Shown: in pieces, positions 15,770 to 22,838 of the stretch
Layout of the letters: every line of letters begins with the position of its first letter
How positions within the stretch are numbered: the first letter of the stretch is position 1
DNA from: an uncultured Lachnospiraceae bacterium
GTDB taxonomy: Bacteria; Bacillota; Clostridia; Lachnospirales; Lachnospiraceae
NCBI GenBank assembly: GCA_910578115.1
Contig: CAJTPO010000034.1
Span: 1 to 47,529 of the forward strand
DNA length: 47,529 nucleotides
Reading direction: 5' to 3'
Position numbers and translations under genes: made by a program
The notes under the pieces: model-generated
What the model was told of the DNA's origin: nothing
The model's input: the letters and a program-made list of their open reading frames with translations, nothing else
Databases searched by the model: none

Positions 15770-16549
15770 CTAAACCGGTCTCTGATAGAAGAAAGAATTC
15801 TTCCTCTCAAATCCGACTTCTCTGTGATTGATAATCTGTTCCGTGCTTCCGATAAAAAGATATCCTCCCGGCTTCAAGCTCTTCTGGAACTTACGGAAAA
15901 CTTCATCCTTCGCTTCTTCGGTAAAATAAATCAACACATTACGGCACACAATCAAATGGTAATCCGTCTGATAAGTATCCTTGAGCAGATTATGCTCTTT
16001 GAATTCCACTCTGTCCTTGACCTCCTCTGATATCTGATAAGAAGGTCCGATCTTAGTAAAGAATTTCTTCTTCAAGTCAGCCGGAACACCCGCAATACTC
16101 TTCTCTGAATACAACCCGGCTTTCGCCTTGGCGATCACCTGCTTATCCAGATCCGTGGCATATATTTTAATCTGATTCAACGGTAAATGCCTGGAAAGTG
16201 CCATTACAAGTGAATACGGCTCATCTCCTGTAGAACACGCAGCACTCCAAATCTTAAGCCGATTGCCGTACCGTTTGATCAAATCCGGAATGATCTCCTG
16301 ATCCAGTAATCTCCACTGATCCACATTGCGATAAAACTCGGATACATTGATCGTCAGGTAATTCACAAACTCTTCAAACATGTTCTTATCTGACTTCAAA
16401 GCTGCTACATATTTGTCATAGCCTACAACTTTATTCTTTGAGATCAACGTATCAATACGACGCTTCATCTGCTTCTCTTTGTAAGCATTCAAGTCAATCT
16501 TGGTCAAATCATAGATTGCTTTCTTAAAATATTCGTAATCATATGTCAT
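15770..16549 (-). CDS. cheR: CheR-type chemoreceptor glutamate methyltransferase
   Basis: A 259-residue protein with the CheR N-terminal helical domain (1-70, including Y-x-Y-x(2)-F-K and QMKRRI) and a SAM-binding methyltransferase domain: WSAACSTGDEPYSL (about 100-113), YATDLD, NVLIYF and the terminal PGGYLFIGSTE. The length is standard. CheR adds methyl groups to receptor glutamates during adaptation. No other chemotaxis gene lies in the window; it follows rpsA by 75 bases in the same direction, so it may be cotranscribed with the housekeeping genes. Confidence 0.92.
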   Translation of the reverse strand: MTYDYEYFKKAIYDLTKIDLNAYKEKQMKRRIDTLISKNKVVGYDKYVAALKSDKNMFEEFVNYLTINVSEFYRNVDQWRLLDQEIIPDLIKRYGNRLKIWSAACSTGDEPYSLVMALSRHLPLNQIKIYATDLDKQVIAKAKAGLYSEKSIAGVPADLKKKFFTKIGPSYQISEEVKDRVEFKEHNLLKDTYQTDYHLIVCRNVLIYFTEEAKDEVFRKFQKSLKPGGYLFIGSTEQIINHREVGFERKNSFFYQRPV

Positions 16550-16624
16550 AACCTTGTACCGCCTATCATTTATATTCTGTTAATTTATTCCGAGCGCTTT
16601 AACTCTAAGCGAAAAAACAGATTC

Positions 16625-17773
16625 CTATTCCTCCGTTCCTTCCTCAGCGTCCTCATTAGATATCACCGCATCAATATCTACAGAAACAACATCCGCATCC
16701 TCTCTTGTTTCTACCGGTGCAGAAGTAAGCATCGCCTTAATGCTCAAACTGATCTTTCTGTCTGCCTCATTGAAATCAACAACTCTGGCCGTTACTTCCT
16801 CGCCAACCTTCAATACATCTGACGGCTTCTCAATATGCTCTTTGGAAATCTGAGATACATGCAGGAGTGCATCGATACCCGGCTCCAGCTCAATAAACGC
16901 ACCAAAATCTGTCATGCGCGCAACCCGGCCTGTCACTTCATTGCCGACTGCATATTTATCCGCAGCTCCCTTCCAGGGATTCGCATCTTCGAATTTCAAA
17001 CTAAGCGCAACTTTGGTTCCGGAAATATCCTTGATCAGCACCTTCAAAACTTCGCCAACCTTGAAGACCTTCTTCGGATTCTCCACTCTGCCCCATGACA
17101 TCTCGGAAATATGAAGCAGTCCGTCACAGCCGCCAAGATCAATAAATGCACCGAAGTCCGTCACATTCTTTACAGTACCTTCGACCGTATCGCCCGGTTT
17201 GATCGTCTCAAACAGCTTCTTCTGCATCTCTGCCTTCTCTTCCAGGATAAGCTGCTTTCTGTCACCGATATATCTTCTTCTCTTAGGATTGTACTCGCTG
17301 ATCACAAACTCGATTTCCTGACCGGCATACTTGTTCAGATCCTTCTCATACGTGTCAGAAACAAGACTTGCCGGAATAAAGATCCTTACTTCTTCCACTA
17401 CAACACTTAAACCACCGTCAAGTACCTGCGCCACTTTTGCCTTCAATACTTCTCTGTTATTATATGCTTCTTCGATTCTCTTATTACCTCTGTCAGCAGC
17501 AAGACGTTTATATGTGAGAAGAACTTGTCCCTCACCGTCGTTGACTTTAAGCACTTTCACTTCCATGGTATCGCCAGGCTTTGCAACGGTTGTTAAATCC
17601 ACATTCGGTTCATTCGTATATTCATTACGAGTAAGGACACCATCTGATTTATATCCGATGTTGAGAATGATCTCTTCGGGTTTCACGTCAATAACGACAC
17701 CTTCAACAACCTCTCCTGTGTGTATTGTCTTTAAAGACTCTTCTAACATTTGTTCAAAAGTTAACTCTGACAT
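16625..17773 (-). CDS. rpsA: 30S ribosomal protein S1 / S1 RNA-binding domain protein
   Basis: A 382-residue protein with four S1 domains at about residues 19-88, 104-168, 187-255 and 272-342; the third and fourth have the canonical TDFGAFI and LLHISE/LLHVSQ strands. An acidic tail closes the protein. ATG 17773 has GAGGAGG about 9 bases ahead and lies inside the end of ispH, with a 20-base overlap, so the two are probably translationally coupled. In many Clostridia the two proteins are fused, which makes the split form here notable. The four-domain length is the normal Gram-positive form. Confidence 0.92.
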   Translation of the reverse strand: MSELTFEQMLEESLKTIHTGEVVEGVVIDVKPEEIILNIGYKSDGVLTRNEYTNEPNVDLTTVAKPGDTMEVKVLKVNDGEGQVLLTYKRLAADRGNKRIEEAYNNREVLKAKVAQVLDGGLSVVVEEVRIFIPASLVSDTYEKDLNKYAGQEIEFVISEYNPKRRRYIGDRKQLILEEKAEMQKKLFETIKPGDTVEGTVKNVTDFGAFIDLGGCDGLLHISEMSWGRVENPKKVFKVGEVLKVLIKDISGTKVALSLKFEDANPWKGAADKYAVGNEVTGRVARMTDFGAFIELEPGIDALLHVSQISKEHIEKPSDVLKVGEEVTARVVDFNEADRKISLSIKAMLTSAPVETREDADVVSVDIDAVISNEDAEEGTEE

Positions 17774-18602
17774 AATTTTGAACCTCCTCGATAATATTGT
17801 TTGGGGTTGATGCCCCTGCTGTAATACCCACCAGTCGGACAGATTCAGGTAAATCCAAATGCAAGTCGTTAAGTGTCTGTATAAAATACGTGTTCGCACA
17901 TTCCTGCATACAGATCTCATATAGCTTCTGCGTATTAGAACTATGATTACCACCTATTACTATCATAACGTCAACCTGAGCGGCTATCTCTCTGGCCTCC
18001 GTCTGTCGCACTTCTGTAGCGTTACATATAGTATTCACAACACTACCATTGTAACCTTTTTTCATAAAAATTTCAACCACATCTTGAAATTTATTGTAGT
18101 TAAATGTCGTTTGCGAAACTACACACAGCTCTTTGCCCGATTCACAGGCAAATTTCTCCGCTTCCTCAGGCGATCCGATCACCACGGCAGGCGTCTTGCA
18201 CCACCCCATAATACCGTCCACTTCCGGGTGTCCGGCGTTGCCGATGATAACCACCTGTTTCCCTGCCGTGCTTTCCTTTTCGACAATATTGTGGATCCGT
18301 TTCACAAAAGGACACGTGGCGTCCACACATTCCAGGCCGCACGTCTCTATTTCCTCACAGATCCGTTTCGATACGCCATGGGAACGGATCACTACGGTTC
18401 CCGTCCGGATCTCATGAAGCGCCTGCTCATCCTCTATGACCCGCACGCCCTTATACTCCAGATCCTTTACCACTTCTTCATTGTGAATGATCGGCCCGTA
18501 AGTATAGATCGGTTTTCCTGTGGCGGCCTGCTCATAAACCTGCTCCACAGCTCTCTTAACACCGAAACAAAAACCGGCGTGTTCTGCAAGAATCACTTCC
18601 AT
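17754..18602 (-). CDS. ispH: 4-hydroxy-3-methylbut-2-enyl diphosphate reductase
   Basis: A 282-residue iron-sulfur enzyme, last step of the MEP isoprenoid pathway, producing IPP and DMAPP. The three cluster cysteines are Cys12 (AGFCFGVKRAV), Cys97 (DATCPFV) and Cys193 (TICNAT); RSHG and the TTFN motif of the active site are present. The gene overlaps rpsA and lies downstream of cmk, from which two 78-bp repeat units separate it. Its leader ends AGGAATGGGGG before the ATG. Confidence 0.95.
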   Translation of the reverse strand: MEVILAEHAGFCFGVKRAVEQVYEQAATGKPIYTYGPIIHNEEVVKDLEYKGVRVIEDEQALHEIRTGTVVIRSHGVSKRICEEIETCGLECVDATCPFVKRIHNIVEKESTAGKQVVIIGNAGHPEVDGIMGWCKTPAVVIGSPEEAEKFACESGKELCVVSQTTFNYNKFQDVVEIFMKKGYNGSVVNTICNATEVRQTEAREIAAQVDVMIVIGGNHSSNTQKLYEICMQECANTYFIQTLNDLHLDLPESVRLVGITAGASTPNNIIEEVQNYVRVNF

Positions 18603-18732
18603 CTAAAACCCCCATTCCTGCTCAGTCTACGAATTTGGGCGCAGGCACAAATCTGCGTGTGAAAAATCTTCCGCATATGGATTTTTACACTAAACCCTCC
18701 GCCGTTTTGATTGTCGCAGACACCTTATTTAC

Positions 18733-18810
18733 TATGAAAGTCTTCGACTTTCACAGCATGGATGGCCATGCGGCCCGCCAGGCGGCAGGTTGCGCATGAT
18801 GTAAGTTTAC
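18733..18810 (+). repeat. 78-bp three-hairpin repeat, unit 2
   Basis: This is a full unit, in tandem with the next at a period of exactly 78 bases. The first hairpin is TGAAAGTC-TTC-GACTTTCA. It lies between ispH and cmk. Confidence 0.92.
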
Positions 18811-18888
18811 TATGAAAGTCTTCGACTTTCACAGCATGGATGGCCATGCGGCCGGCCCGACGGCAGGCTGAGCATGATATAAGTTTAC
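18811..18888 (+). repeat. 78-bp three-hairpin repeat, unit 3
   Basis: Second of the tandem pair. Its right end GTTTAC supplies the TAA stop codon of cmk (minus strand, 18885-18887), so the repeat touches the coding sequence. Confidence 0.92.
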
Positions 18889-19541
18889 TGCAGAAGCGCA
18901 ATAACAGCGTCAACCGCTTCCTCCACTGTCATGTGGGACGAATCCACCAGTACCGCATCCTTTGCCTGCATCAACGGCGAGAGCTCCCTCGTCATATCCT
19001 GATGGTCCCGCTCTATGATATCTCTCTCAATCTCATCAAGATTGCAGGATATCCCCTTATCCGTCAATTCTTTATAACGCCGTTCTGCGCGCACTCGGCT
19101 GTCCGCCGTCAGATATACCTTAACCTGAGCATTTGGCAGCACGCAGGTGCCAATGTCCCGGCCATCCATGACAACATCCTTGTCTGCGGCCAGTTTCTGC
19201 TGCAGTTCCACCAGCTTCCTGCGGACATTGGGATTCGGACTGCTGGCCGAAGCCATATTACCGACTTCCTCGGTTCGGATCAGCCCATTGACATTTTCAC
19301 CGTTCAGATAGACAATCTGCTCTCCGTTCTCATATTCTATGGAAATATCCGCCTCCCTGCACTTCTCATCAATCTTATCTGTCTCTGTCGGCAATATCCT
19401 GCCCCGAAGCAGATGCAGCGCCATGGCACGGTACATAGCCCCTGTGTCTACGTAGATATATCCGAGTTTTCCGGCGATCTGCCTGGCGATCGTACTTTTA
19501 CCGGCTCCCGCTGGGCCGTCTATTGCAATATTCATTCCCAT
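18885..19541 (-). CDS. cmk: Cytidylate kinase
   Basis: A 218-residue nucleoside monophosphate kinase that phosphorylates CMP and dCMP. The P-loop GPAGAGKST is at residues 8-16; VDTGAMYR and MDGRDIGTCVLP are the family's substrate-binding motifs. The ATG at 19541 is chosen because AAAGGAT lies 7-8 bases upstream; another ATG follows two codons later. The stop codon is within a 78-bp repeat unit. It stands between the flavoprotein gene and ispH, a gene order common in Clostridia. Confidence 0.94.
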   Translation of the reverse strand: MGMNIAIDGPAGAGKSTIARQIAGKLGYIYVDTGAMYRAMALHLLRGRILPTETDKIDEKCREADISIEYENGEQIVYLNGENVNGLIRTEEVGNMASASSPNPNVRRKLVELQQKLAADKDVVMDGRDIGTCVLPNAQVKVYLTADSRVRAERRYKELTDKGISCNLDEIERDIIERDHQDMTRELSPLMQAKDAVLVDSSHMTVEEAVDAVIALLQ

Positions 19542-19650
19542 ATTGATATCCTTTCTTCTTTCTTCTATAATTAACGGCACCGGAAATGCCGCCTCGTCTT
19601 ATAACAGATTCCATATACGACTCCGTCAAGGCATAGATCCGAATATCCCC

Positions 19651-20931
19651 CTACGGAATACTCCTGCCGGCCAGATGTCCTGTAGACCAGGCGATCTGCA
19701 GATTAAAACCTCCCGTAACCGCATCCAGGTCAAGCAGTTCTCCCACAGGATATAGTCCATGTACCAGTTTGGATTCCATCGTGGAAGGATTGACTTCCTT
19801 CACTTTAACCCCGCCCTGTGTGATGATCGCCTCCGCAAAATCTCTGAGTCCCCGTACATGCATAGTCAGCTTTTTCGTCACATCACAAAGCTGTTCCCGC
19901 TCCTGTCTGGTTATCTCATGAATTTTCTTCTCCGCATCAATTCCTGAGAGTCCGATCATAACCGGCACTAATTTGGAAGGATACAGACTGCCGATCACAT
20001 TCTTAAACTGCTTATTCCGGTTCTCCTCAAAATCCCGCAGAATACGCCGATCCAGCTGTTCAATCGATAACGCCGGTTTCAAATCGACTACTACTGTTAT
20101 ATTATGCTTGTCCCTGCACTTACCGTAAAAACTGCTGGCAGATAAAACCAACGGCCCACTGATCCCAAAATGGGTAAAAAGCATTTCTCCAAATCCATTC
20201 CAGATCTGCTTACTTCCACAATACATGGACAACGCTACATTCTTCAGTGACAATCCCTGCAGCGACGCACACCAGGATTCTTCGATTTCCATGGGAGTCA
20301 GCGCCGGCATACACGCCTTAATGGAATGCCCCAGTCTCTCCGCCATCCGATATCCGTCTCCCGTAGCGCCGGTGGAAGGATAAGACAAGCCTCCGGTGGC
20401 CAGCACTACAGCCTCCGCCTCGAGACACTGGCCATCCGCCAGCAGAACCCCCCTGACCAATGCTCTCCCATCCGACATTCCCTTTTTTTCCGCCTCTGCA
20501 TCGTTCTTAGTTCTTCTGTCTACCAATATTTCTTTAACCTTTGCATGGAGCCGTACTTCCACACCCTGCCGCTTTAACAGTCGTGTCAAAGCAGCTATGA
20601 TGTCAGACGAATGGTCTGATACAGGGAAAACCCGCTCTCCCCGTTCCACCTTGAGCGGACACCCCGCCTCCCGCAGAAGCTCCATCATCTGCGTATTATC
20701 AAAAGCAGAAAAAGCGCTGAACAGGAATTTCGGATTGCTCACGATATTCTCAAACAGCTTCTCTCTCACACAGGCATTCGTCACATTACAGCGTCCCTTG
20801 CCAGTGATAAAAAGTTTCTTGCCCAGTTTCTCATTTTGTTCTAAAAGCACTACCCTGTGCCCACATTCCGCGGCGGCGTATGCCGCTATCATTCCTGCCG
20901 CACCGCCGCCTGCCACGATCACACGACTCAT
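19651..20931 (-). CDS. HI0933-type (YhiN/BaiN) FAD-dependent oxidoreductase
   Basis: A 426-residue flavoprotein with the N-terminal dinucleotide motif VAGGGAAGM, the conserved KKLFITGKGRCNVTN stretch (about 38-52), LATGGLSYPSTGATGDGY in the middle, and the C-terminal FAD-closing part VTGGFNLQIAWSTGHLAG. Members are annotated variously as aminoacetone oxidase-like, YhiN or BaiN. BaiN was reported to act on bile acids in some gut Clostridia, but this ubiquitous copy beside cmk and ispH is probably a core gene of unclear substrate. Confidence 0.9.
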   Translation of the reverse strand: MSRVIVAGGGAAGMIAAYAAAECGHRVVLLEQNEKLGKKLFITGKGRCNVTNACVREKLFENIVSNPKFLFSAFSAFDNTQMMELLREAGCPLKVERGERVFPVSDHSSDIIAALTRLLKRQGVEVRLHAKVKEILVDRRTKNDAEAEKKGMSDGRALVRGVLLADGQCLEAEAVVLATGGLSYPSTGATGDGYRMAERLGHSIKACMPALTPMEIEESWCASLQGLSLKNVALSMYCGSKQIWNGFGEMLFTHFGISGPLVLSASSFYGKCRDKHNITVVVDLKPALSIEQLDRRILRDFEENRNKQFKNVIGSLYPSKLVPVMIGLSGIDAEKKIHEITRQEREQLCDVTKKLTMHVRGLRDFAEAIITQGGVKVKEVNPSTMESKLVHGLYPVGELLDLDAVTGGFNLQIAWSTGHLAGRSIP

Positions 20932-20961
20932 CTCATTTCCACCCCGTCATACCGTTCAAAT

Positions 20962-21891
20962 TCATTCCTCTCTCTTCCTGAGTGGATAGTTCAACATCGG
21001 TTCCTCGTCTATAAAATTGATCTCGTCATTCAAATATACCTGATAATTGTTCCACGCTTCTTCCAGATTCTTCAAGCTCTTCTTCACCTCTTCCGGCCGT
21101 TTCAGACACATCGCCACCACCAGTGCATTGATCACACTCAGCGGAGCCACAAGAGAATCTACAATGGACACCATATCACTTCTCGCCAGCAGATTGCAGG
21201 AAGAATACAGATTCATCGGCGAGTGTACGGTATCCGTGATGGTTATCACCTTGGCATTCCGATCATTGGCAAATTCCATCGCCTTCAGGGTGCGCATCGA
21301 ATATCTGGGGAAGCTGATGCCAATCATGGCATCCTGTTCATCAATACGGATCATCTGTTCAAAAGTTTCCGAAATACTTGTTGTTTTAAGCAGTATTACA
21401 TTCCCCCGGATCATGTTCAGGTAAAAGTTCATAAATTCCGCCAGCGGCTCACAGCTCCTGACGCCCATGATATAGACTGCCTTCGCCTCCAGAATAATAT
21501 CCACCGCCGTCTCAAATGCTGTCGGATCAAGTTTGTGAATCGTATCCTGCAGCTTTTCCATGTCGGCCTGCAGCACCGATGTCAATATCTCCGACTGTGT
21601 GCTCCTGCCATACTTGGCTCCGATCTTCTGCACCGAATTGATCTTATTCTGCACCCAGTCTTCCAAATCTCTCTGAAATTCCGGATATCCGTTATAACCG
21701 ATAAACATCGCATACCGCACGACTGTAGACTCGCTGACACCCACCGTGTCACCCAATTTGGCCGCGGTCATAAATACCGCCTGATCATAGTGATCGTATA
21801 TAAAAGCCGATATTGCTTTCTGTCCCTTACTCATCTTACCGTAATGCTCGTTGATTCTTGTGATAATATCATATCGATTCTCTATTGCCAT
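20962..21891 (-). CDS. MurR/RpiR-family transcriptional regulator
   Basis: A 309-residue protein with an N-terminal HTH_6 domain (about 1-77; GDTVGVSESTVVRYAMFIGY) and a SIS domain from about 125 to 255 (IMGVRSCEPLAEFMNFYL, ISFPRYSMRTLKAMEFAN). The ligand would be a phosphosugar such as MurNAc-6-phosphate, but no transport or catabolic gene is adjacent. It starts 32 bases after a TetR gene in the same direction and precedes the flavoprotein gene by 30 bases, so the set may be one transcript. Confidence 0.87.
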   Translation of the reverse strand: MAIENRYDIITRINEHYGKMSKGQKAISAFIYDHYDQAVFMTAAKLGDTVGVSESTVVRYAMFIGYNGYPEFQRDLEDWVQNKINSVQKIGAKYGRSTQSEILTSVLQADMEKLQDTIHKLDPTAFETAVDIILEAKAVYIMGVRSCEPLAEFMNFYLNMIRGNVILLKTTSISETFEQMIRIDEQDAMIGISFPRYSMRTLKAMEFANDRNAKVITITDTVHSPMNLYSSCNLLARSDMVSIVDSLVAPLSVINALVVAMCLKRPEEVKKSLKNLEEAWNNYQVYLNDEINFIDEEPMLNYPLRKREE

Positions 21892-21923
21892 TCTCTATTA
21901 AAAATATCCCCTTCTATAAAAAA

Positions 21924-22475
21924 TTAAGCATTCCGGAATACACGGTAACATTCCTCCAAAAGTTTCACTGTCTCCACTTCCGGCAGATCATAGTCATCCG
22001 TCAGCGACATACAGGCCGAGCCATGGATAAAGATCCACATCCTCATAAACATACCGCCAGGATCCTTACAGCCAAATGATCTGGCACTGTTAATCTCCTT
22101 GACAACAGTACTCCTGTCTCCGTTCAAAAGATCATACAAACTCTTACCGTGACGATTCTCGGAAACAAACAGAAGCTTAAAAAGCTGCTGTTCTTCCTGT
22201 GCAAAACGGATATATGCCAGCCCCAGATCCACAAAAGGCGTCTCATGCGTCTTCGGAAAATTCTCGTAATAATCGCCAAAAAACTCTATCGCCCTGTCAT
22301 ACAATTCATTGCCGAGTTCTTCCATATTCTTATATAACCGAAAGATCGGCTGTGTGGAACAACCGGCTTTGGCTGCCAGTGTTCTGGCGCTTACCTGCGA
22401 GATTCCTTCCTGCCTGGCCATTTGGAACGCCGTGTTCAATATCTCATTCTTTGTAATCGTCTCTTTTCTTGCCAT
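21924..22475 (-). CDS. TetR-family regulator
   Basis: A 183-residue regulator starting MARKETITKNEILNTAF, with the helix-turn-helix ARTLAAKAGCSTQPIFRLY (about 28-46). AGGGA lies 7 bases before ATG 22475, which supports this start. The reading frame stays open upstream through two 78-bp repeat units to ATG codons at 22673 and 22685, so a longer annotated protein of 253 residues would be mostly repeat. A consensus promoter with an overlapping palindrome lies beyond the repeats. The ligand and targets are unknown. Confidence 0.85.
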   Translation of the reverse strand: MARKETITKNEILNTAFQMARQEGISQVSARTLAAKAGCSTQPIFRLYKNMEELGNELYDRAIEFFGDYYENFPKTHETPFVDLGLAYIRFAQEEQQLFKLLFVSENRHGKSLYDLLNGDRSTVVKEINSARSFGCKDPGGMFMRMWIFIHGSACMSLTDDYDLPEVETVKLLEECYRVFRNA

Positions 22476-22507
22476 AAGAATTCCCTCTCTCGTATCACAC
22501 TTGTTAC

Positions 22508-22585
22508 TGTGAAAGTCTCTGACTTTCACAGCTTGGATGGCCATGCGGCCCGCCAGGCGGCAGGCTGCGCATGATGTAAGTTTAC
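22508..22585 (+). repeat. 78-bp three-hairpin repeat, unit 4
   Basis: A full unit lying in the 5' leader of tetR. Its first loop is TCT and the second stem carries GCTTGG in place of GCATGG. On the minus strand it is an open frame continuous with tetR. Confidence 0.92.
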
Positions 22586-22663
22586 TATGAAAGTCTTCAA
22601 CTTTCATAGCTTGGATGGCCATGCGGCCCGCCCGACGGCAGGTTACGCATGATGTAAGTTTAC
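22586..22663 (+). repeat. 78-bp three-hairpin repeat, unit 5
   Basis: Tandem with unit 4 at a 78-base period. The first hairpin reads TGAAAGTC-TTC-AACTTTCA, with one weakened pair beside the loop, and the unit ends GTAAGTTTAC. Confidence 0.92.
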
Positions 22664-22679
22664 TGTCAAGCATTTTTGG

Positions 22680-22719
22680 TAACATATGTTATTATAATAG
22701 ATTATACTGTCCGCGTCAA
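22680..22719 (-). promoter_or_regulatory. tetR promoter with overlapping palindrome
   Basis: On the minus strand TTGACG (22719-22714), a 17-bp spacer and TATAAT (22696-22691) form a near-consensus promoter. TAACATATGTTA (22680-22691), a perfect 12-bp palindrome, overlaps the -10 box and start site, a typical position for autorepression by a TetR protein. Confidence 0.75.
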
Positions 22720-22754
22720 CCGGCAGGAGCAAATAAATTAATTCGGAGCAAACA

Positions 22755-22784
22755 GCAGGGACAGACAAAATTGCCTGCCCCTGC
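22755..22784 (-). terminator. Terminator of the giant protein gene
   Basis: On the minus strand GCAGGGGCAGGCA pairs over 13 positions (two G-T wobbles) with TGTCTGTCCCTGC around a 4-base loop, followed by TGTTTG. It lies about 55 bases after the stop codon. Confidence 0.65.
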
Positions 22785-22838
22785 CGTTACTTCCCGTAAC
22801 TTAAACCTGTTACAGTCTGGCTTTCGCCTCCACTGTTA

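Larger units (their letters stand above)
22476..22838 (-). other. Gap between tetR and the giant protein gene
   Basis: This 363-base gap holds, from tetR outward, two tandem 78-bp repeat units, the tetR promoter with its palindrome, and the terminator of the giant protein gene. No other gene is visible. Confidence 0.7.

Noticed and set aside
16570..16622. CGCTT/AAGCG hairpin after rpsA as a terminator.
   Set aside because: The stem is only 5 bp and no T-run follows in the direction of rpsA transcription; cheR may be read through.
18733..18888. Tandem palindromic repeats as a possible CRISPR array.
   Set aside because: Units are directly adjacent with no unique spacers, occur at most in pairs, and no cas gene is in the window.
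18725..18913. A 62-residue minus-strand frame made of two 26-residue repeats with Cys pairs, which looks like a small repeat protein.
   Set aside because: It is the translation of two 78-bp repeat units; it has no ribosome site and overlaps the end of cmk. Hairpin conservation explains the sequence better than coding, although the in-frame case before tetR is kept as a finding.
20857..21927. A 356-residue frame on the plus strand.
   Set aside because: It lies antisense across the flavoprotein and RpiR genes, both of which have clear motifs; the translation is His/Arg/Ile-rich without any recognisable domain.
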